Part shown: positions 50,883 to 59,880 of the stretch, piece by piece
How positions within the stretch are numbered: position 1 is the first letter of the stretch
Layout: each line of letters opens with the position of its first letter
Assembly (NCBI GenBank): GCA_016191525.1
Contig: JACPOK010000006.1
Span: 46,986 to 110,985 of the forward strand
Direction of reading: 5' to 3'
Origin: Burkholderiales bacterium
Lineage (GTDB): Bacteria > Pseudomonadota > Gammaproteobacteria > Burkholderiales > Burkholderiaceae_C
Length of the DNA stretch: 64,000 nucleotides
Position numbers and translations under genes: made by a program
The notes under the pieces: model-generated
Told to the model about the DNA's origin: nothing
Seen by the model: only the letters and a program-made list of their open reading frames with translations
The model's database searches: none

Positions 50883-51866
50883 ATGAAGAACGCCCCCTCC
50901 CCCATTCGCTCCGCGCTGGCGGCGGCCCTGCTGGGCACCCTGGCTTTTTCCACCCTGGCGCTGGATTTGCAGGCGCACCGCGGCGGGCGCGGCTTGCGGC
51001 CGGAGAACACCCTGCCCGCTTTCGAGAACGCGCTGGCGCTTGGCGTCGACACGCTGGAGCTGGACGTAGGCGTCACGGCTGACGGCGTGGTGGTGATCTC
51101 GCACGACCCGTACATCAACCCGCTGATCGCGCGCGACGCCAAGGGCCAGTGGCTGGAGGGCGAGAAGGGGCCGCTGATCAAGTCATTGACCCTGGCGCAG
51201 CTGCAGGCCTATGAGCTGGGCCGCATCAAGCCCGGCACGCCCTATGCCAAGCAGTTCGAGACGCAGGAGCCGCGCGATGGCACGCGCTTTTCCACGCTCG
51301 CCGAGCTGTTCGACCACACAAAAAAGCTGGGTGCGAACACAGTTCGCTTCAACATCGAAACCAAGATCAATCCCACGCAGCCGGACGACACCGTCAGCGC
51401 CGAGGCGATGACGAATGCGCTGCTGAAAGTGATTCGCGACGCGGGCATGGCATCGCGCGTGACGATCCAGAGCTTCGACTGGCGCACGCTGCAGCTGGTG
51501 CAGAAGGTGGCACCTTCCATGACCACCGTGTACCTCACCTTCCAGAACGCCAACAACGACACGGTGAAGGATGGCTTGTGGACGGCAGGCTACAAGATCG
51601 CCGAGCACGGCAGCGTGCCCAAACTGGTGAAGGCCGCGGGTGGCACCGTCTGGTCGCCCAATGGCGGCGCCGTGACTGAAGCACTGGTGAAGGAAGCGCA
51701 AGGCCTGGGCCTGAAGGTCGTGGTCTGGACCATCAACAACCCTGCCGAGCTGGACCGCTTCATTGCCTGGGGCGTGAACGGCCTGATCACCGACTACCCC
51801 GACCGGCTGCGTGAAGTGATGGCGGCGCGCAAACTGCCGCTGCCCAAGCCGGTCAAGGCGCCCTGA
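50883..51866 (+). CDS. Exported glycerophosphodiester phosphodiesterase
   Basis: 327 residues with a signal peptide ending near TLALDLQ. GDPD motifs: LQAHRGGRGLRPENTLPAF (catalytic His, Arg, Glu, Asn), ELDVGVTADGVVVISHDPYI (second His) and the C-terminal WGVNGLITDYPDRL. It hydrolyses glycerophosphodiesters in the periplasm, scavenging glycerol phosphate. It diverges from the dehalogenase gene across 34 bp. Confidence 0.9.
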   Translation: MKNAPSPIRSALAAALLGTLAFSTLALDLQAHRGGRGLRPENTLPAFENALALGVDTLELDVGVTADGVVVISHDPYINPLIARDAKGQWLEGEKGPLIKSLTLAQLQAYELGRIKPGTPYAKQFETQEPRDGTRFSTLAELFDHTKKLGANTVRFNIETKINPTQPDDTVSAEAMTNALLKVIRDAGMASRVTIQSFDWRTLQLVQKVAPSMTTVYLTFQNANNDTVKDGLWTAGYKIAEHGSVPKLVKAAGGTVWSPNGGAVTEALVKEAQGLGLKVVVWTINNPAELDRFIAWGVNGLITDYPDRLREVMAARKLPLPKPVKAP

Positions 51867-51873
51867 AATCAGC

Positions 51874-52767
51874 CTAAGGCGTGCAGACGTACATGCGAAT
51901 TGCGCAGACGGTTTGCAGCTTGGCGTGAAACGCCCGGGTCCCGTCGCGGCTGATGGCCTGCAGCAACAGCGTCGGGTCGGATCCCGGCACGCTGCCATAG
52001 CCCGTGCGGTCCAGGTAGCGCACACCGACTCCAGCGTACTGGCCTGCCTGGGCGCATGCACTCAGCGTCAGGCCCAGGTCAAACACATTCCTGCCGCCGG
52101 CACGCGGGGCCAGGGTGCCTGAGACCTGGCAGCCCGAATACGGATCGACCCCCGAAAGGCTGCCGCCGCTGTCGACACGTATGGCCACCGCGGCCTTGAG
52201 CGTGCCGGCGTAAGCGCCACTGCCGTGCCCATACAGCTCGGAAGCCGTCCACGAGCCGGCGGCTTCCCGCAAGTCGGCGGGCCGGCTGTAGTCGAACCCG
52301 GATGCTGCTGTCTGCAATGCGGCGGCGGGCCGGTACGGCGCCGTGGCCTGCCCGGGGAAGCCCAGCGTGATCGTCGGGGCCGGCACGCGTGCCGCCAGTT
52401 CCAGTTCGACCGTCTGGCGCCGCAAGCCGCCGCCCGCCAACTCGGCCAGCGGATTGCCGGCAAAGACCTGGGCCGGGGTCTTCAGGTCATTCGCCACGTC
52501 GTTCCTGGCGAAAGTAACACTGCCGACAGCGAGCGACAGGGGCTGACCGAATCCGTTCGCGGCCCAGACTTCGTTGCCCTCCAGCACCAGCACGCTGGCG
52601 GATGCCGGAATGACGTCAAGGCCGCCGGACCCTATGTCCACCCCAAGGTACAACCCCTGCGGGAGGGACGGTGGTGTGGGCGCCGGCGCGGGCGGCTCGC
52701 TGCCGCCTCCTCCGCAAGCCGGCAGGAGCGACGAAAAAGACAAGACCAGGCAATACAGGTAACGCAT
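51874..52767 (-). CDS. Predicted lipoprotein of unknown function
   Basis: 297 residues. A signal peptide with lipobox (SSLLPACGGGG) is followed by a Pro-rich linker (SEPPAPAPTPPS) and a beta-rich body with two Cys pairs near SGCQVSG and LSACAQ, and VCAIRMYVC at the end. Betaproteobacterial lipoproteins with this layout are common and uncharacterised. It ends 7 bp after the convergent phosphodiesterase gene. Confidence 0.75.
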   Translation of the reverse strand: MRYLYCLVLSFSSLLPACGGGGSEPPAPAPTPPSLPQGLYLGVDIGSGGLDVIPASASVLVLEGNEVWAANGFGQPLSLAVGSVTFARNDVANDLKTPAQVFAGNPLAELAGGGLRRQTVELELAARVPAPTITLGFPGQATAPYRPAAALQTAASGFDYSRPADLREAAGSWTASELYGHGSGAYAGTLKAAVAIRVDSGGSLSGVDPYSGCQVSGTLAPRAGGRNVFDLGLTLSACAQAGQYAGVGVRYLDRTGYGSVPGSDPTLLLQAISRDGTRAFHAKLQTVCAIRMYVCTP

Positions 52768-52802
52768 GGTCCAAAAATAGCATTGGCAGCGCTGCCCGAA
52801 AT

Positions 52803-53900
52803 TCAGTTTTCAGCGTTGCCGGTGACGCGCGTCACGTGCGCATGGCGATGGTGGGCGTCGGGGTAGTGCGGGTGGCTGTGGACCAGCGCATCGTGCCGAT
52901 GCAAATGGGCATGGCGTGTACCCGCAGGCACCGGCGGCTCATGGCGATGGTCGTGGTGTTCGTCGCCCGCGCCGTGCACGTGCGTGTGACTGTGCTCCTG
53001 CAGCACGTGCGCGTGACGATGCTCGTGCCGCTCCGTCAGGTGCAGCGCCACGCCGATGGCCATCAGGGCGCCGGCCACGAGCAACTGCACCGTCACGGCG
53101 TCGCCCAGCAGCACGATGGCCAGCAGCGCGCCGAAGAACGGTGCCACCGAAAAATACGCACCGGTACGCGCCGCGCCCAGCTGGCGCAGCGCGAGCACGA
53201 AGAGCGCCAGGCTGGCGCCGTAGCTGGCAAAGCCCAGCAAGGCGGCGCCCGCCACCACCGGCAGCGGCGGCCACGCGGCGCCCAGGGCCAGCGCCAGCAG
53301 CAGGTTGGTGGTGCCTGCCGCCAGGCCCTTGACCATGGCGATGTACGACGCGTCCGTGAGCGACACCTTGCGCGTGAGGTTGTTGTCCAGCGCCCAGGCC
53401 AGGCAGGCGCCGGCCACGCACAGCGCCGGCTGCCAGTGCACCAGTTCCAGCTTGCCGGGCCAGGCCAGCACCAGCCCGCCTGCAACGATGGCCAGCATGC
53501 CCAGCGCGATGCGCCGATCGAAGTTTTCGCGAAAGGCGAACCACGCCAGCAGCGCGGTTAAAACGCCCTCGGCGTTGAGCATCAGCGAAGCGGACGACGC
53601 TGCCATGCCCGACAGCCCGAACATCAGCAGCACGGGCCCCACCACACCGCCGGCCAGCACCGCGCCTGCCAGCCAGCGCCGCTCCCCACGCGGCAGTTGC
53701 ACCGGCGGCGAATTTTTCAGGCGCCGCAGCAAGGCCAGCCCCAGGCCCGACCCCAGATACAGGAGCGCCGCCAGCAGCCACGGCCCGGTGTGGTCCAGCA
53801 GCAGCTTGGCCAGCGGCGTGCCTGCCCCGAACAGCACGGCCGCCGCCAGCGCGGCGCCCGCGCCGGAGCGCAAGAGGCCTGGGACGACAAAGGGTTTCAT
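52803..53900 (-). CDS. DMT (EamA) transporter with long His-rich C-terminal tail
   Basis: 365 residues. About ten membrane helices in two EamA repeats (ALAAAVLFGAGTPLAKLLL, then SLMLNAEGVLTALLAWFAF) fill the first 290 residues. The last ~75 residues contain over 25 histidines (HEHRHAHVLQEHSHTHVHG, then GDEHHDHRHE), a likely cytoplasmic metal-binding tail not usual for EamA proteins. It diverges from a CDF gene that also has a His-rich end, so a metal role, for example nickel or zinc, is inferred. Confidence 0.82.
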   Translation of the reverse strand: MKPFVVPGLLRSGAGAALAAAVLFGAGTPLAKLLLDHTGPWLLAALLYLGSGLGLALLRRLKNSPPVQLPRGERRWLAGAVLAGGVVGPVLLMFGLSGMAASSASLMLNAEGVLTALLAWFAFRENFDRRIALGMLAIVAGGLVLAWPGKLELVHWQPALCVAGACLAWALDNNLTRKVSLTDASYIAMVKGLAAGTTNLLLALALGAAWPPLPVVAGAALLGFASYGASLALFVLALRQLGAARTGAYFSVAPFFGALLAIVLLGDAVTVQLLVAGALMAIGVALHLTERHEHRHAHVLQEHSHTHVHGAGDEHHDHRHEPPVPAGTRHAHLHRHDALVHSHPHYPDAHHRHAHVTRVTGNAEN

Positions 53901-53922
53901 GTGCTCATGCTAGCGTGTGGGC

Positions 53923-54558
53923 ATGTCCGGCCACCACCACCATCATGACCACGATGACTTTCACGGCCACGAGCCGCCCGCGGGCTACCGGCGCGCGCTG
54001 TGGATAGCGCTGGTGGTCAATGCGCTGATGTTCGGGGTGGAGGTTGCCGCCGGCGTGCGCGCCGACTCGGTCTCGTTGCTGGCCGACGCCATCGATTTCT
54101 TTGGCGACGCCGCCAACTACGGCCTGACGCTGGCCGTGCTCTCGCTGGGGGCCGCGTGGCGCTCGCGCACCGCCCTGCTCAAGGCCGTGACCATGCTGGC
54201 CTTCGGCTTTGCCGTGCTGGGCCGCACGGCCTGGGCCGTGCTCCATGGCGTGCCGCCCGAGGCCGTCACCATGGGCGCAGTAGGCACGCTGGCACTGGCC
54301 GCCAACCTGGGCGTGGCCTGGCTGCTGTATGCGTTCCGCGAAGGCGACGCCAACATGCGCTCGGTGTGGCTGTGCACCCGCAACGACGCCATTGGCAATA
54401 TTGCCGTGATGCTGGCGGCGCTGGGGGTGTTGGGCACCGGCACCGCGTGGCCGGACCTCGCGGTGGCTTTGGTGATGGCGACCCTGGCGATCAGCGCCGG
54501 CGTATCGGTGTTGCGGCAGGCGATGGGCGAGCTGTCCGCCCGTCCCGCGCGGCATTAA
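53923..54558 (+). CDS. Cation diffusion facilitator-like transporter
   Basis: 211 residues. N-terminal His cluster (SGHHHHHDHDDFHGHE), six membrane helices, and the CDF metal-site motifs DAIDFFGDAAN and TRNDAIGN. There is no C-terminal cytoplasmic domain, which makes it short for the family. It probably exports zinc or a similar divalent ion. ATG 53923; GTG two codons earlier is possible. It diverges from the His-tailed DMT transporter across about 22 bp. Confidence 0.82.
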   Translation: MSGHHHHHDHDDFHGHEPPAGYRRALWIALVVNALMFGVEVAAGVRADSVSLLADAIDFFGDAANYGLTLAVLSLGAAWRSRTALLKAVTMLAFGFAVLGRTAWAVLHGVPPEAVTMGAVGTLALAANLGVAWLLYAFREGDANMRSVWLCTRNDAIGNIAVMLAALGVLGTGTAWPDLAVALVMATLAISAGVSVLRQAMGELSARPARH

Positions 54559-54561
54559 GCC

Positions 54562-55074
54562 ATGGGGCGCTGGCTGGCGTTCCCGTTGGTCCGCATCACG
54601 CTGTGGCTGGCGGCCTGGGCACTGGTGGGTTACCGGTTCGGGCCCGTCGCGCTGGTCGTGACCTCGCCGCTGATGGCGGCCGCGATCGCGCGGCCCCTGA
54701 TGGCGCTGGCGGGGGCAGCGTGGGGCGGCGCCCGCGCGCACGTCTGGCTGCCGGTGCACGGGCAGCACTATGTATTCAAGGGAGTCACCATCCACGTGAT
54801 CGAAGACGCGGACTGTTGCCGCTGGGTGTGCCTGGCCGATGTGCGCAAGGTGGTGGGCACCACGGCTGGCGAGGGGGCGCTGGCCGTGGCCTACCCGGGC
54901 CGGGTGCAGGCGATGGGCCAGCCGCCGCAGGCGCACCTGCGCGACGACGCGCTGGTAGCGCACCTGGCCAAGGAAAACGCGCCCGTGGCCCTGCGCTTTC
55001 GCACCTGGGTGGAGCGCACCATCGCCTTCCCGGCGCGCCGCATCCGGGAAGGCAAGGGAATCCGGGTCGATTAG
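54562..55074 (+). CDS. Membrane-anchored protein with Bro-N-like domain
   Basis: 170 residues. Two N-terminal hydrophobic segments (VRITLWLAAWALVGYRFG, then MAAAIARPLMALAGAAW) are followed by a soluble domain resembling the phage antirepressor Bro-N fold: HYVFKGVTIHVIED, RWVCLADVRKVVG, LRDDALVAHLA, and ALRFRTWVERTIAFPARRI. Bro-N normally sits in cytoplasmic DNA-binding proteins, so the membrane anchor is odd. The assignment is by pattern only. It starts 3 nt after the CDF gene. Confidence 0.55.
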   Translation: MGRWLAFPLVRITLWLAAWALVGYRFGPVALVVTSPLMAAAIARPLMALAGAAWGGARAHVWLPVHGQHYVFKGVTIHVIEDADCCRWVCLADVRKVVGTTAGEGALAVAYPGRVQAMGQPPQAHLRDDALVAHLAKENAPVALRFRTWVERTIAFPARRIREGKGIRVD

Positions 55075-55352
55075 CGGCCCAGGATGCGGCTGAACAGGAT
55101 GCCGGCGGCGAAGGCGATGCCCACGGCCGTCAGGGGGTTGGCCTTGACCTGCGCGCGGCAGGTGTCGCCGTATTCCTGTTGCCAGCCGGTGACCTTTTCG
55201 CTGCCGGCCGAGACCGTCTGCTCAAGCTTGTCCACGGCCTCGTGGGCCTTCTGGGCGACACGGTGAACCGTGCCGCTGCTGCCGTTGAGCGCGGCCGTGG
55301 CCCCGCCGTTGCTGCTGGTGCTTACATTGCTCTGGCTGGTTTCGCTGTTCAT
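55071..55352 (-). CDS. DUF883/ElaB-like ribosome- or membrane-associated small protein
   Basis: 93 residues. A Ser/Thr/Asn-rich start, an amphipathic helix (VHRVAQKAHEAVDKLEQTV), the segment CRAQVKANPLTAVGIAFAAG and a C-terminal RILGR. This is the YqjD/ElaB/DUF883 layout: soluble helix plus a single C-terminal membrane helix. Relatives are stress-induced and anchor ribosomes at the membrane in stationary phase. GAGGAA precedes the ATG. Confidence 0.8.
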   Translation of the reverse strand: MNSETSQSNVSTSSNGGATAALNGSSGTVHRVAQKAHEAVDKLEQTVSAGSEKVTGWQQEYGDTCRAQVKANPLTAVGIAFAAGILFSRILGR

Positions 55353-55508
55353 GGCTGTGCTTCCTCTCAAGCGGTTCAAAGAAAATCGCCAGCGGCGCCG
55401 GCGAACAAACCACTGTAGGTAGTGCAGAGCTGTGGCGCTGTCGGCCAAAGCGCCGGTCTGCATGTAGGACGTGTCCTTCCCTTTGGCTCGCCAGGGCTCA
55501 GCACGCTT

Positions 55509-55706
55509 TCATGCGGGCGACGGCGGATAGCCGGCCCCGGCCAGCGCGCCGGCGAGCGCGGCGCGTTGCTGGCTGGACTCGACCTTCACGGTTTTGGCCA
55601 CCAGATCGACATCCACGGTGGCGGCCGGGTCGATCGCCTTGATGGCCTTCGTGATGGCGCCGGCGCAGTGGCCGCAGCTCATGGCCGACACATTGAACTC
55701 AATCAT
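55509..55706 (-). CDS. copZ: Copper chaperone, heavy-metal-associated domain
   Basis: 65 residues, a single HMA domain: MIEFNVSAMSCGHCAGAITK with the MxCxxC copper site, then VDVDLVAKTVKV and AGYPPSP. It delivers Cu(I) to CopA. It diverges from copA; a CueR-type box with its own -35 (TTGACC) precedes it. Confidence 0.9.
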   Translation of the reverse strand: MIEFNVSAMSCGHCAGAITKAIKAIDPAATVDVDLVAKTVKVESSQQRAALAGALAGAGYPPSPA

Positions 55707-55737
55707 TCCAACTCCTTTGAACGAAACCTGACTTTGA

Positions 55738-55758
55738 ACCTTCCCACCATGGAAAGGT
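55738..55758 (-). promoter_or_regulatory. CueR-type box of copZ
   Basis: ACCTTCCC ACCAT GGAAAGGT, a 21-bp dyad with one mismatch. Read on the minus strand it follows -35 TTGACC (55756-55761), the MerR-family layout in which the regulator sits in a long promoter spacer. Confidence 0.75.
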
Positions 55759-55815
55759 CAAGCCGGCACCTTGCTTCACCCTTCGTCCCGTAAGGGCTTC
55801 GCCGGCTTTCCATTG

Positions 55816-55836
55816 ACCTTACCATGATGGAAAGGT
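55816..55836 (+). promoter_or_regulatory. CueR-type box of copA
   Basis: ACCTTACC ATGAT GGAAAGGT, a 21-bp dyad with one mismatch, overlapping -35 TTGACC (55813-55818) and followed by TGACACT as a possible -10 after an 18-19-bp spacer. Same pattern as the copZ box 78 bp away. Confidence 0.75.
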
Positions 55837-55865
55837 TGACACTGACCCCATCAACCGGAAACACC

Positions 55866-58064
55866 ATGAACGCAGCCGTAGCCCCCACCGCCGAATCGTT
55901 CCATCTCAGCGTGGAGGGCATGACCTGCGCCTCCTGCGTTTCGCGGGTGGAAAAGGCTCTTAAAAAAGTGCCCGGTGTCACCTCGGCCGAGGTGAATCTG
56001 GCCACCGAAATCGCCGAGGTGCTGGCAGGGCCCGGCAGCCTGGCGGCGCTGACTGCCGCGGTGGAGAAAGCCGGCTACCACGCCAGCGCCGTGCCGCAGG
56101 TGCCGGCGGCGCAAGCACCAACTGCCGCGCGCCTGCCAGGCTGGTGGCCCATCGCCGCATCGGCCGCCCTGTCGCTGCCCCTCATCCTGCCGATGCTGGG
56201 CTTGCTGTTCGGCGCGCAATGGATGCTGCCCGGCTGGCTGCAGCTGGCGCTCGCCACACCCGTGCAATTCTGGCTGGGCGCGCGTTTCTACCGCTCGGCA
56301 TGGAAAGCCGTGAAGGCACGCGCAGGGAACATGGACCTGCTGGTCGCCCTGGGCACCTCGGCCGCCTACGGCCTGAGCGTGTACCAGCTATGGCGCCACG
56401 GCGATCACGGCATGGCCCACCTGTACTTCGAAGCTTCGGCCGTGGTCATCACGCTGGTGCTGCTGGGCAAGTGGCTTGAGACACGCGCCAAGCGCCAGAC
56501 CACCGAGGCCATCCGCGCGCTGAATGCGCTGCGGCCTGAAACCGCGCGCGTGCGGCGGGATGGCCGCGACCTGGACCTGCCCGTGGGCCGGGTCGTCACG
56601 GGCGACATCATCGTCGTGCGCCCCGGCGAGCGCATTCCCGTCGATGGCGTGGTGAGCGAAGGCGCCAGCCAGGTCGATGAGTCGCTGATCACCGGGGAAA
56701 GCCTGCCCGTCGCCAAGCACGAAGGCGACCGGGTCACCGGCGGCGCCGTCAACGCCGAGGGGCTGCTGCTGGTGAGAACCACCGCCGTCGGCGCCGAATC
56801 CACGCTGGCGCGCATCGTGCGCATGGTGGAGTCGGCGCAGGCGAAGAAGGCGCCGATCCAGCGGCTGGTGGACAAGGTGAGCGAAGTGTTCGTGCCCGTC
56901 ATCATCGCCATCGCCTTGCTCACGCTGGTGGGCTGGGGCCTGGCCAATGGCGACTGGGAGAACGCCATCCTGAATGCTGTGGCCGTGCTGGTGATCGCCT
57001 GCCCCTGCGCGCTGGGCCTGGCCACGCCCACGGCCATCATGGCCGGCACCGGCGTGGCCGCGCGGCACGGCATCCTGATCAAGGACGCCGAAGCGCTCGA
57101 AGTCGCGCACGGCGTGAAGGTGGTGGCGTTCGACAAGACCGGCACGCTGACCGAGGGCAAGCCCGAGCTGGTGGTTGCCGACGCGGTGGATGGCAGCCGT
57201 GCGGGCCTGCTGGCCGCCGCCGGCGCGATCCAGGCGGGCAGCGAACATTCGCTGGGGCGCGCGGTGGTGGAGGCAGCCCGCCGTGAAGGCGTGCAGCTGC
57301 TGTCCGCAAGCAAGGTGCGGGCGGTCCCGGGCCGGGGCATGTCCGCCATGGTGGGCGGACGGGAGTTGCGCCTGGGCAGCACCCGCTACATGGACGAGCT
57401 GCAAGTGGGCCTGAGCCCGCTCTCGGGCCGAGCGGCGCAGCTGCAAGGTGAAGGACGCACGGTTTCCTGGGTGGCCGACGTCACCGGCCAGCCTGCCCTG
57501 CTGGGCTTGCTGGCCTTCGGCGACACGCTCAAGCCCACCGCCGCCGCCGCCGTGGCGAAACTCCGCGAACACGGCGTGCGATCGGTCCTGGTCACCGGCG
57601 ACAACCGCGGCAGCGCGCAGGCTGTGGCGGCGCAGCTGGGCATCACCGACATCCGCGCCGAGGTGCTGCCCGGGGACAAGGCCCGCATCATCGCCGAATT
57701 GAAGGCCAACGGGGATGCCGTGGCCATGGTGGGCGACGGCATCAATGACGCGCCCGCGCTCGCCGCCGCCGACGTCGGCATGGCGATGGCGACCGGCACC
57801 GACGTGGCCATGCACGCCGCCGGCATCACGCTGATGCGCGGCAACCCCGCGCTGGTGGCCGATGCGATCGACATCTCCCGGCGAACCTATTCCAAGATCA
57901 GGCAGAACCTGTTCTGGGCCTTCATCTACAACCTGGTCGGTGTGCCGCTGGCGGCGTTCGGGCTGCTCAACCCGGTGATAGCCGGTGCGGCCATGGCGTT
58001 CAGCAGCGTCAGCGTGGTGGCCAACGCGCTGTTGCTGCGGCGCTGGAAAGGAATCGCGAAATGA
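55866..58064 (+). CDS. copA: Cu(I)-exporting P1B-type ATPase
   Basis: 732 residues. One N-terminal HMA domain ([17 protein letters not shown]), eight membrane segments, TGES actuator loop, the CPC site ([10 protein letters not shown], about residues 379-381), phosphorylated Asp423 in DKTGTLTEG, and [19 protein letters not shown]. Transmembrane NP and SS motifs near the end complete the Cu(I) signature. ATG 55866 has GGAAA upstream; the ATG at 55824 lies in the CueR box and is not used. The stop overlaps cueR. Confidence 0.95.
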   Translation: MNAAVAPTAESFHLSVEGMTCASCVSRVEKALKKVPGVTSAEVNLATEIAEVLAGPGSLAALTAAVEKAGYHASAVPQVPAAQAPTAARLPGWWPIAASAALSLPLILPMLGLLFGAQWMLPGWLQLALATPVQFWLGARFYRSAWKAVKARAGNMDLLVALGTSAAYGLSVYQLWRHGDHGMAHLYFEASAVVITLVLLGKWLETRAKRQTTEAIRALNALRPETARVRRDGRDLDLPVGRVVTGDIIVVRPGERIPVDGVVSEGASQVDESLITGESLPVAKHEGDRVTGGAVNAEGLLLVRTTAVGAESTLARIVRMVESAQAKKAPIQRLVDKVSEVFVPVIIAIALLTLVGWGLANGDWENAILNAVAVLVIACPCALGLATPTAIMAGTGVAARHGILIKDAEALEVAHGVKVVAFDKTGTLTEGKPELVVADAVDGSRAGLLAAAGAIQAGSEHSLGRAVVEAARREGVQLLSASKVRAVPGRGMSAMVGGRELRLGSTRYMDELQVGLSPLSGRAAQLQGEGRTVSWVADVTGQPALLGLLAFGDTLKPTAAAAVAKLREHGVRSVLVTGDNRGSAQAVAAQLGITDIRAEVLPGDKARIIAELKANGDAVAMVGDGINDAPALAAADVGMAMATGTDVAMHAAGITLMRGNPALVADAIDISRRTYSKIRQNLFWAFIYNLVGVPLAAFGLLNPVIAGAAMAFSSVSVVANALLLRRWKGIAK

Positions 58065-58447
58065 ACATCGGTGAAGCGGCCCGCCAGTCGGGCGTATCGG
58101 CCAAGATGGTGCGGCACTACGAGTCGCTGGGCCTGCTGCCGCGGGTGGCCCGCACTGACGCCGGCTACCGTCAGTACAGCGACAAGGAAGTACACACCCT
58201 GCGCTTCATCAAGCGTTCGCGTGACCTGGGCTTTTCCATGCTCGAGATCGCCGAACTGCTCAAGCTATGGCAAAACCGGCGCCGCTCCAGTGCGCAGGTC
58301 AAGCGCATCGCGCTGGACCATGTGGCCGACCTGGAGACGCGCATCGCCGAGATGGAAGCGATGAAGCGCACCTTGGCCCACCTGGCGCATTGCTGCCATG
58401 GCGACCAGCGGCCCGAATGCCCGATCCTGGACCAGCTGGCCGGCTAG
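58061..58447 (+). CDS. cueR: Cu(I)-responsive MerR-family regulator
   Basis: 128 residues. Winged [23 protein letters not shown], the long dimer helix, and the metal loop [10 protein letters not shown] with Cys112 and Cys120, the spacing that selects monovalent copper, silver or gold. It activates copA and copZ from the two boxes upstream. Coupled to copA by a 4-nt overlap. C111 is an extra Cys. Confidence 0.95.
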   Translation: MNIGEAARQSGVSAKMVRHYESLGLLPRVARTDAGYRQYSDKEVHTLRFIKRSRDLGFSMLEIAELLKLWQNRRRSSAQVKRIALDHVADLETRIAEMEAMKRTLAHLAHCCHGDQRPECPILDQLAG

Positions 58448-58490
58448 CCGGCAGCCGGAACTTTTCCCGCTGTCCCGGTATCATTCACAC

Positions 58491-58862
58491 GTGCGCCACC
58501 TCATCCTCGTCCTCATGATCGCCCTGCTGCCCGTGCGTGGCTGGGTGGGCGAGGCAATGGCCGGCCAGATGCTGGCGCAGCAGCTCTCTGCTATTAAAAC
58601 GATAGCTGCCCACGCACAGCCAGAGCGCTCCGCAGGCCATTTCTCCCCTGAAGATTCGATGAAAAGCATGGCCGACTGCCCCGGCCATTCACAGCCCGCC
58701 CAGGGCACCTGCAGCGGCTGCCAGATGTGTTCGCTGCTGGCGCTGGACGCAGCCGTTCCCACCGTGCTGCCCGTCGCGCCGGCGCATCCCCTGCCCGTTG
58801 CGCTGCCTGCCGCCTTTGCCAGCGCCGAACCGGCGCCCGGCTTCAAGCCACCCATTTCCTGA
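58491..58862 (+). CDS. Small secreted Cys-containing protein in the copper cluster
   Basis: 123 residues from GTG 58491. The start RHLILVLMIALLPVRGWVGE is a signal peptide; a central cluster CPGHSQPAQGTCSGCQMC could bind metal; the end is Pro/Ala-rich. The layout resembles DUF2946 proteins found next to copper genes. Codons 33-47 come from a dispersed repeat inserted in frame. The GTG start is favoured because it makes a signal peptide, but the ribosome site is weak. Confidence 0.6.
   Translation: MRHLILVLMIALLPVRGWVGEAMAGQMLAQQLSAIKTIAAHAQPERSAGHFSPEDSMKSMADCPGHSQPAQGTCSGCQMCSLLALDAAVPTVLPVAPAHPLPVALPAAFASAEPAPGFKPPIS
58587..58630 (-). repeat. Short dispersed repeat, copy D
   Basis: On the minus strand: GAGCGCTCTGGCTGTGCGTG, then GGCAGCTATCGTTTTAATAGC. 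Aligns with copies A-C over GCGTGGGCAGCTA and the final TAGCA dyad. It is in frame within the small secreted protein gene (SAIKTIAAHAQPER). Confidence 0.6.
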
Positions 58863-58940
58863 GCCTCATGCCCGAGGTGCGTCCGCGTGAAGCGGGCGTT
58901 GTGTCGTGGCCGCGCCTGTGCGGCCTCTCAGGAGATTTCA

Positions 58941-59222
58941 ATGAAGAGATTTGTATTGGGCCTGGCGCTGCTGGCGGCCGGCCACGCCTGGGCCGGGGCC
59001 GAATGGGTGCGGGCCACCGTGACCAAGGTTGATGCGCCGCGCAGCCGCGTGACGCTGAAACACGAGCGGATCAAAAGCATCCGCATGGCCGCGATGACCA
59101 TGCCGTTCAAGGTGAAGGATGGCGCCGCGCTGCAGGGCCTGAAAGCCGGGGACAAGGTACGCTTCACCGTGGCCCTGATCGACGACGAACCGGTGGTCAC
59201 CGCCATCGAGGCCGCGAAATGA
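58941..59222 (+). CDS. CusF-like periplasmic copper-binding protein
   Basis: 93 residues. Signal peptide MKRFVLGLALLAAGHAWA; mature domain with VRATVTKVDAPRSRVTLKHE and the copper site MAAMTMPFKVKD, matching the CusF_Ec family (Met/His/Trp ligands). It binds Cu(I) or Ag(I) in the periplasm. AGGAG precedes ATG 58941. Its stop overlaps the next start. Confidence 0.87.
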   Translation: MKRFVLGLALLAAGHAWAGAEWVRATVTKVDAPRSRVTLKHERIKSIRMAAMTMPFKVKDGAALQGLKAGDKVRFTVALIDDEPVVTAIEAAK

Positions 59223-59869
59223 GGCGCGGGTTTGCTAAGCTCGCGGCCGCCTTGCTGCTGGCCGCCTGCGTGCCGCTGGCGCAGGCCGGGCCCATGGGCT
59301 TCAAGGACAGCGTGATGGCCATGGGCGACTTCGGGCCCAACTGGCGGGAGGGCTGGGCCAACTACGCCTTCACGCCGCGCGACGCCGTGGGCGCCGGTGG
59401 TGTGTGGATGCGGTCGGACGACAAGCGCATCACCCGCGAGTTCGCCGAAGTCAACTACACACGGCTGGTCAAGCGCTGGAACGCCGAGCATTCGCAGGGC
59501 AACCTGTGGTTCGTACTGGGCGCGGGCCCGCTGCGCGGTACCGGGCTGGACGGCACGCGGACCATGCTGGCGCCCGGTATCTCGGCGGACTGGGAAACCA
59601 CGCGGCTGTACTTCTCGGCCGCCGCGCGGCTGTACCGGGCCAGCGGCGTCAACCACGACTACGCCTCGCTGCGCGCCGGCTTCTCGTTTTACGAGGTGGA
59701 CTACGACGAGGTGCAGCCCTGGTTCATCCTGGAGGCGCGGCGCATGCGCGGCCTTTCGGACCGCACCGAGATCACGCCCATGCTGCGCGTGGTACAGAAC
59801 CGCTATTTCGTTGAAGCCGGCGTCAACAACAGCCGCCAGGCGCGCCTGAACTTCATGTACATTTTTTGA
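59219..59869 (+). CDS. Predicted outer-membrane beta-barrel protein of the copper cluster
   Basis: 216 residues. A signal peptide ending ACVPLAQAG is followed by GFKDSVMAMGDFGPNWREGW and repeated amphipathic beta strands ending in aromatic FMYIF, a classical outer-membrane C-terminus. I recall similar proteins next to copper genes, without a name. The start overlaps the CusF-like stop, and the gene is followed 11 nt later by the MerP-like gene. Confidence 0.7.
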   Translation: MRRGFAKLAAALLLAACVPLAQAGPMGFKDSVMAMGDFGPNWREGWANYAFTPRDAVGAGGVWMRSDDKRITREFAEVNYTRLVKRWNAEHSQGNLWFVLGAGPLRGTGLDGTRTMLAPGISADWETTRLYFSAAARLYRASGVNHDYASLRAGFSFYEVDYDEVQPWFILEARRMRGLSDRTEITPMLRVVQNRYFVEAGVNNSRQARLNFMYIF

Positions 59870-59880
59870 AGGATCCCATC

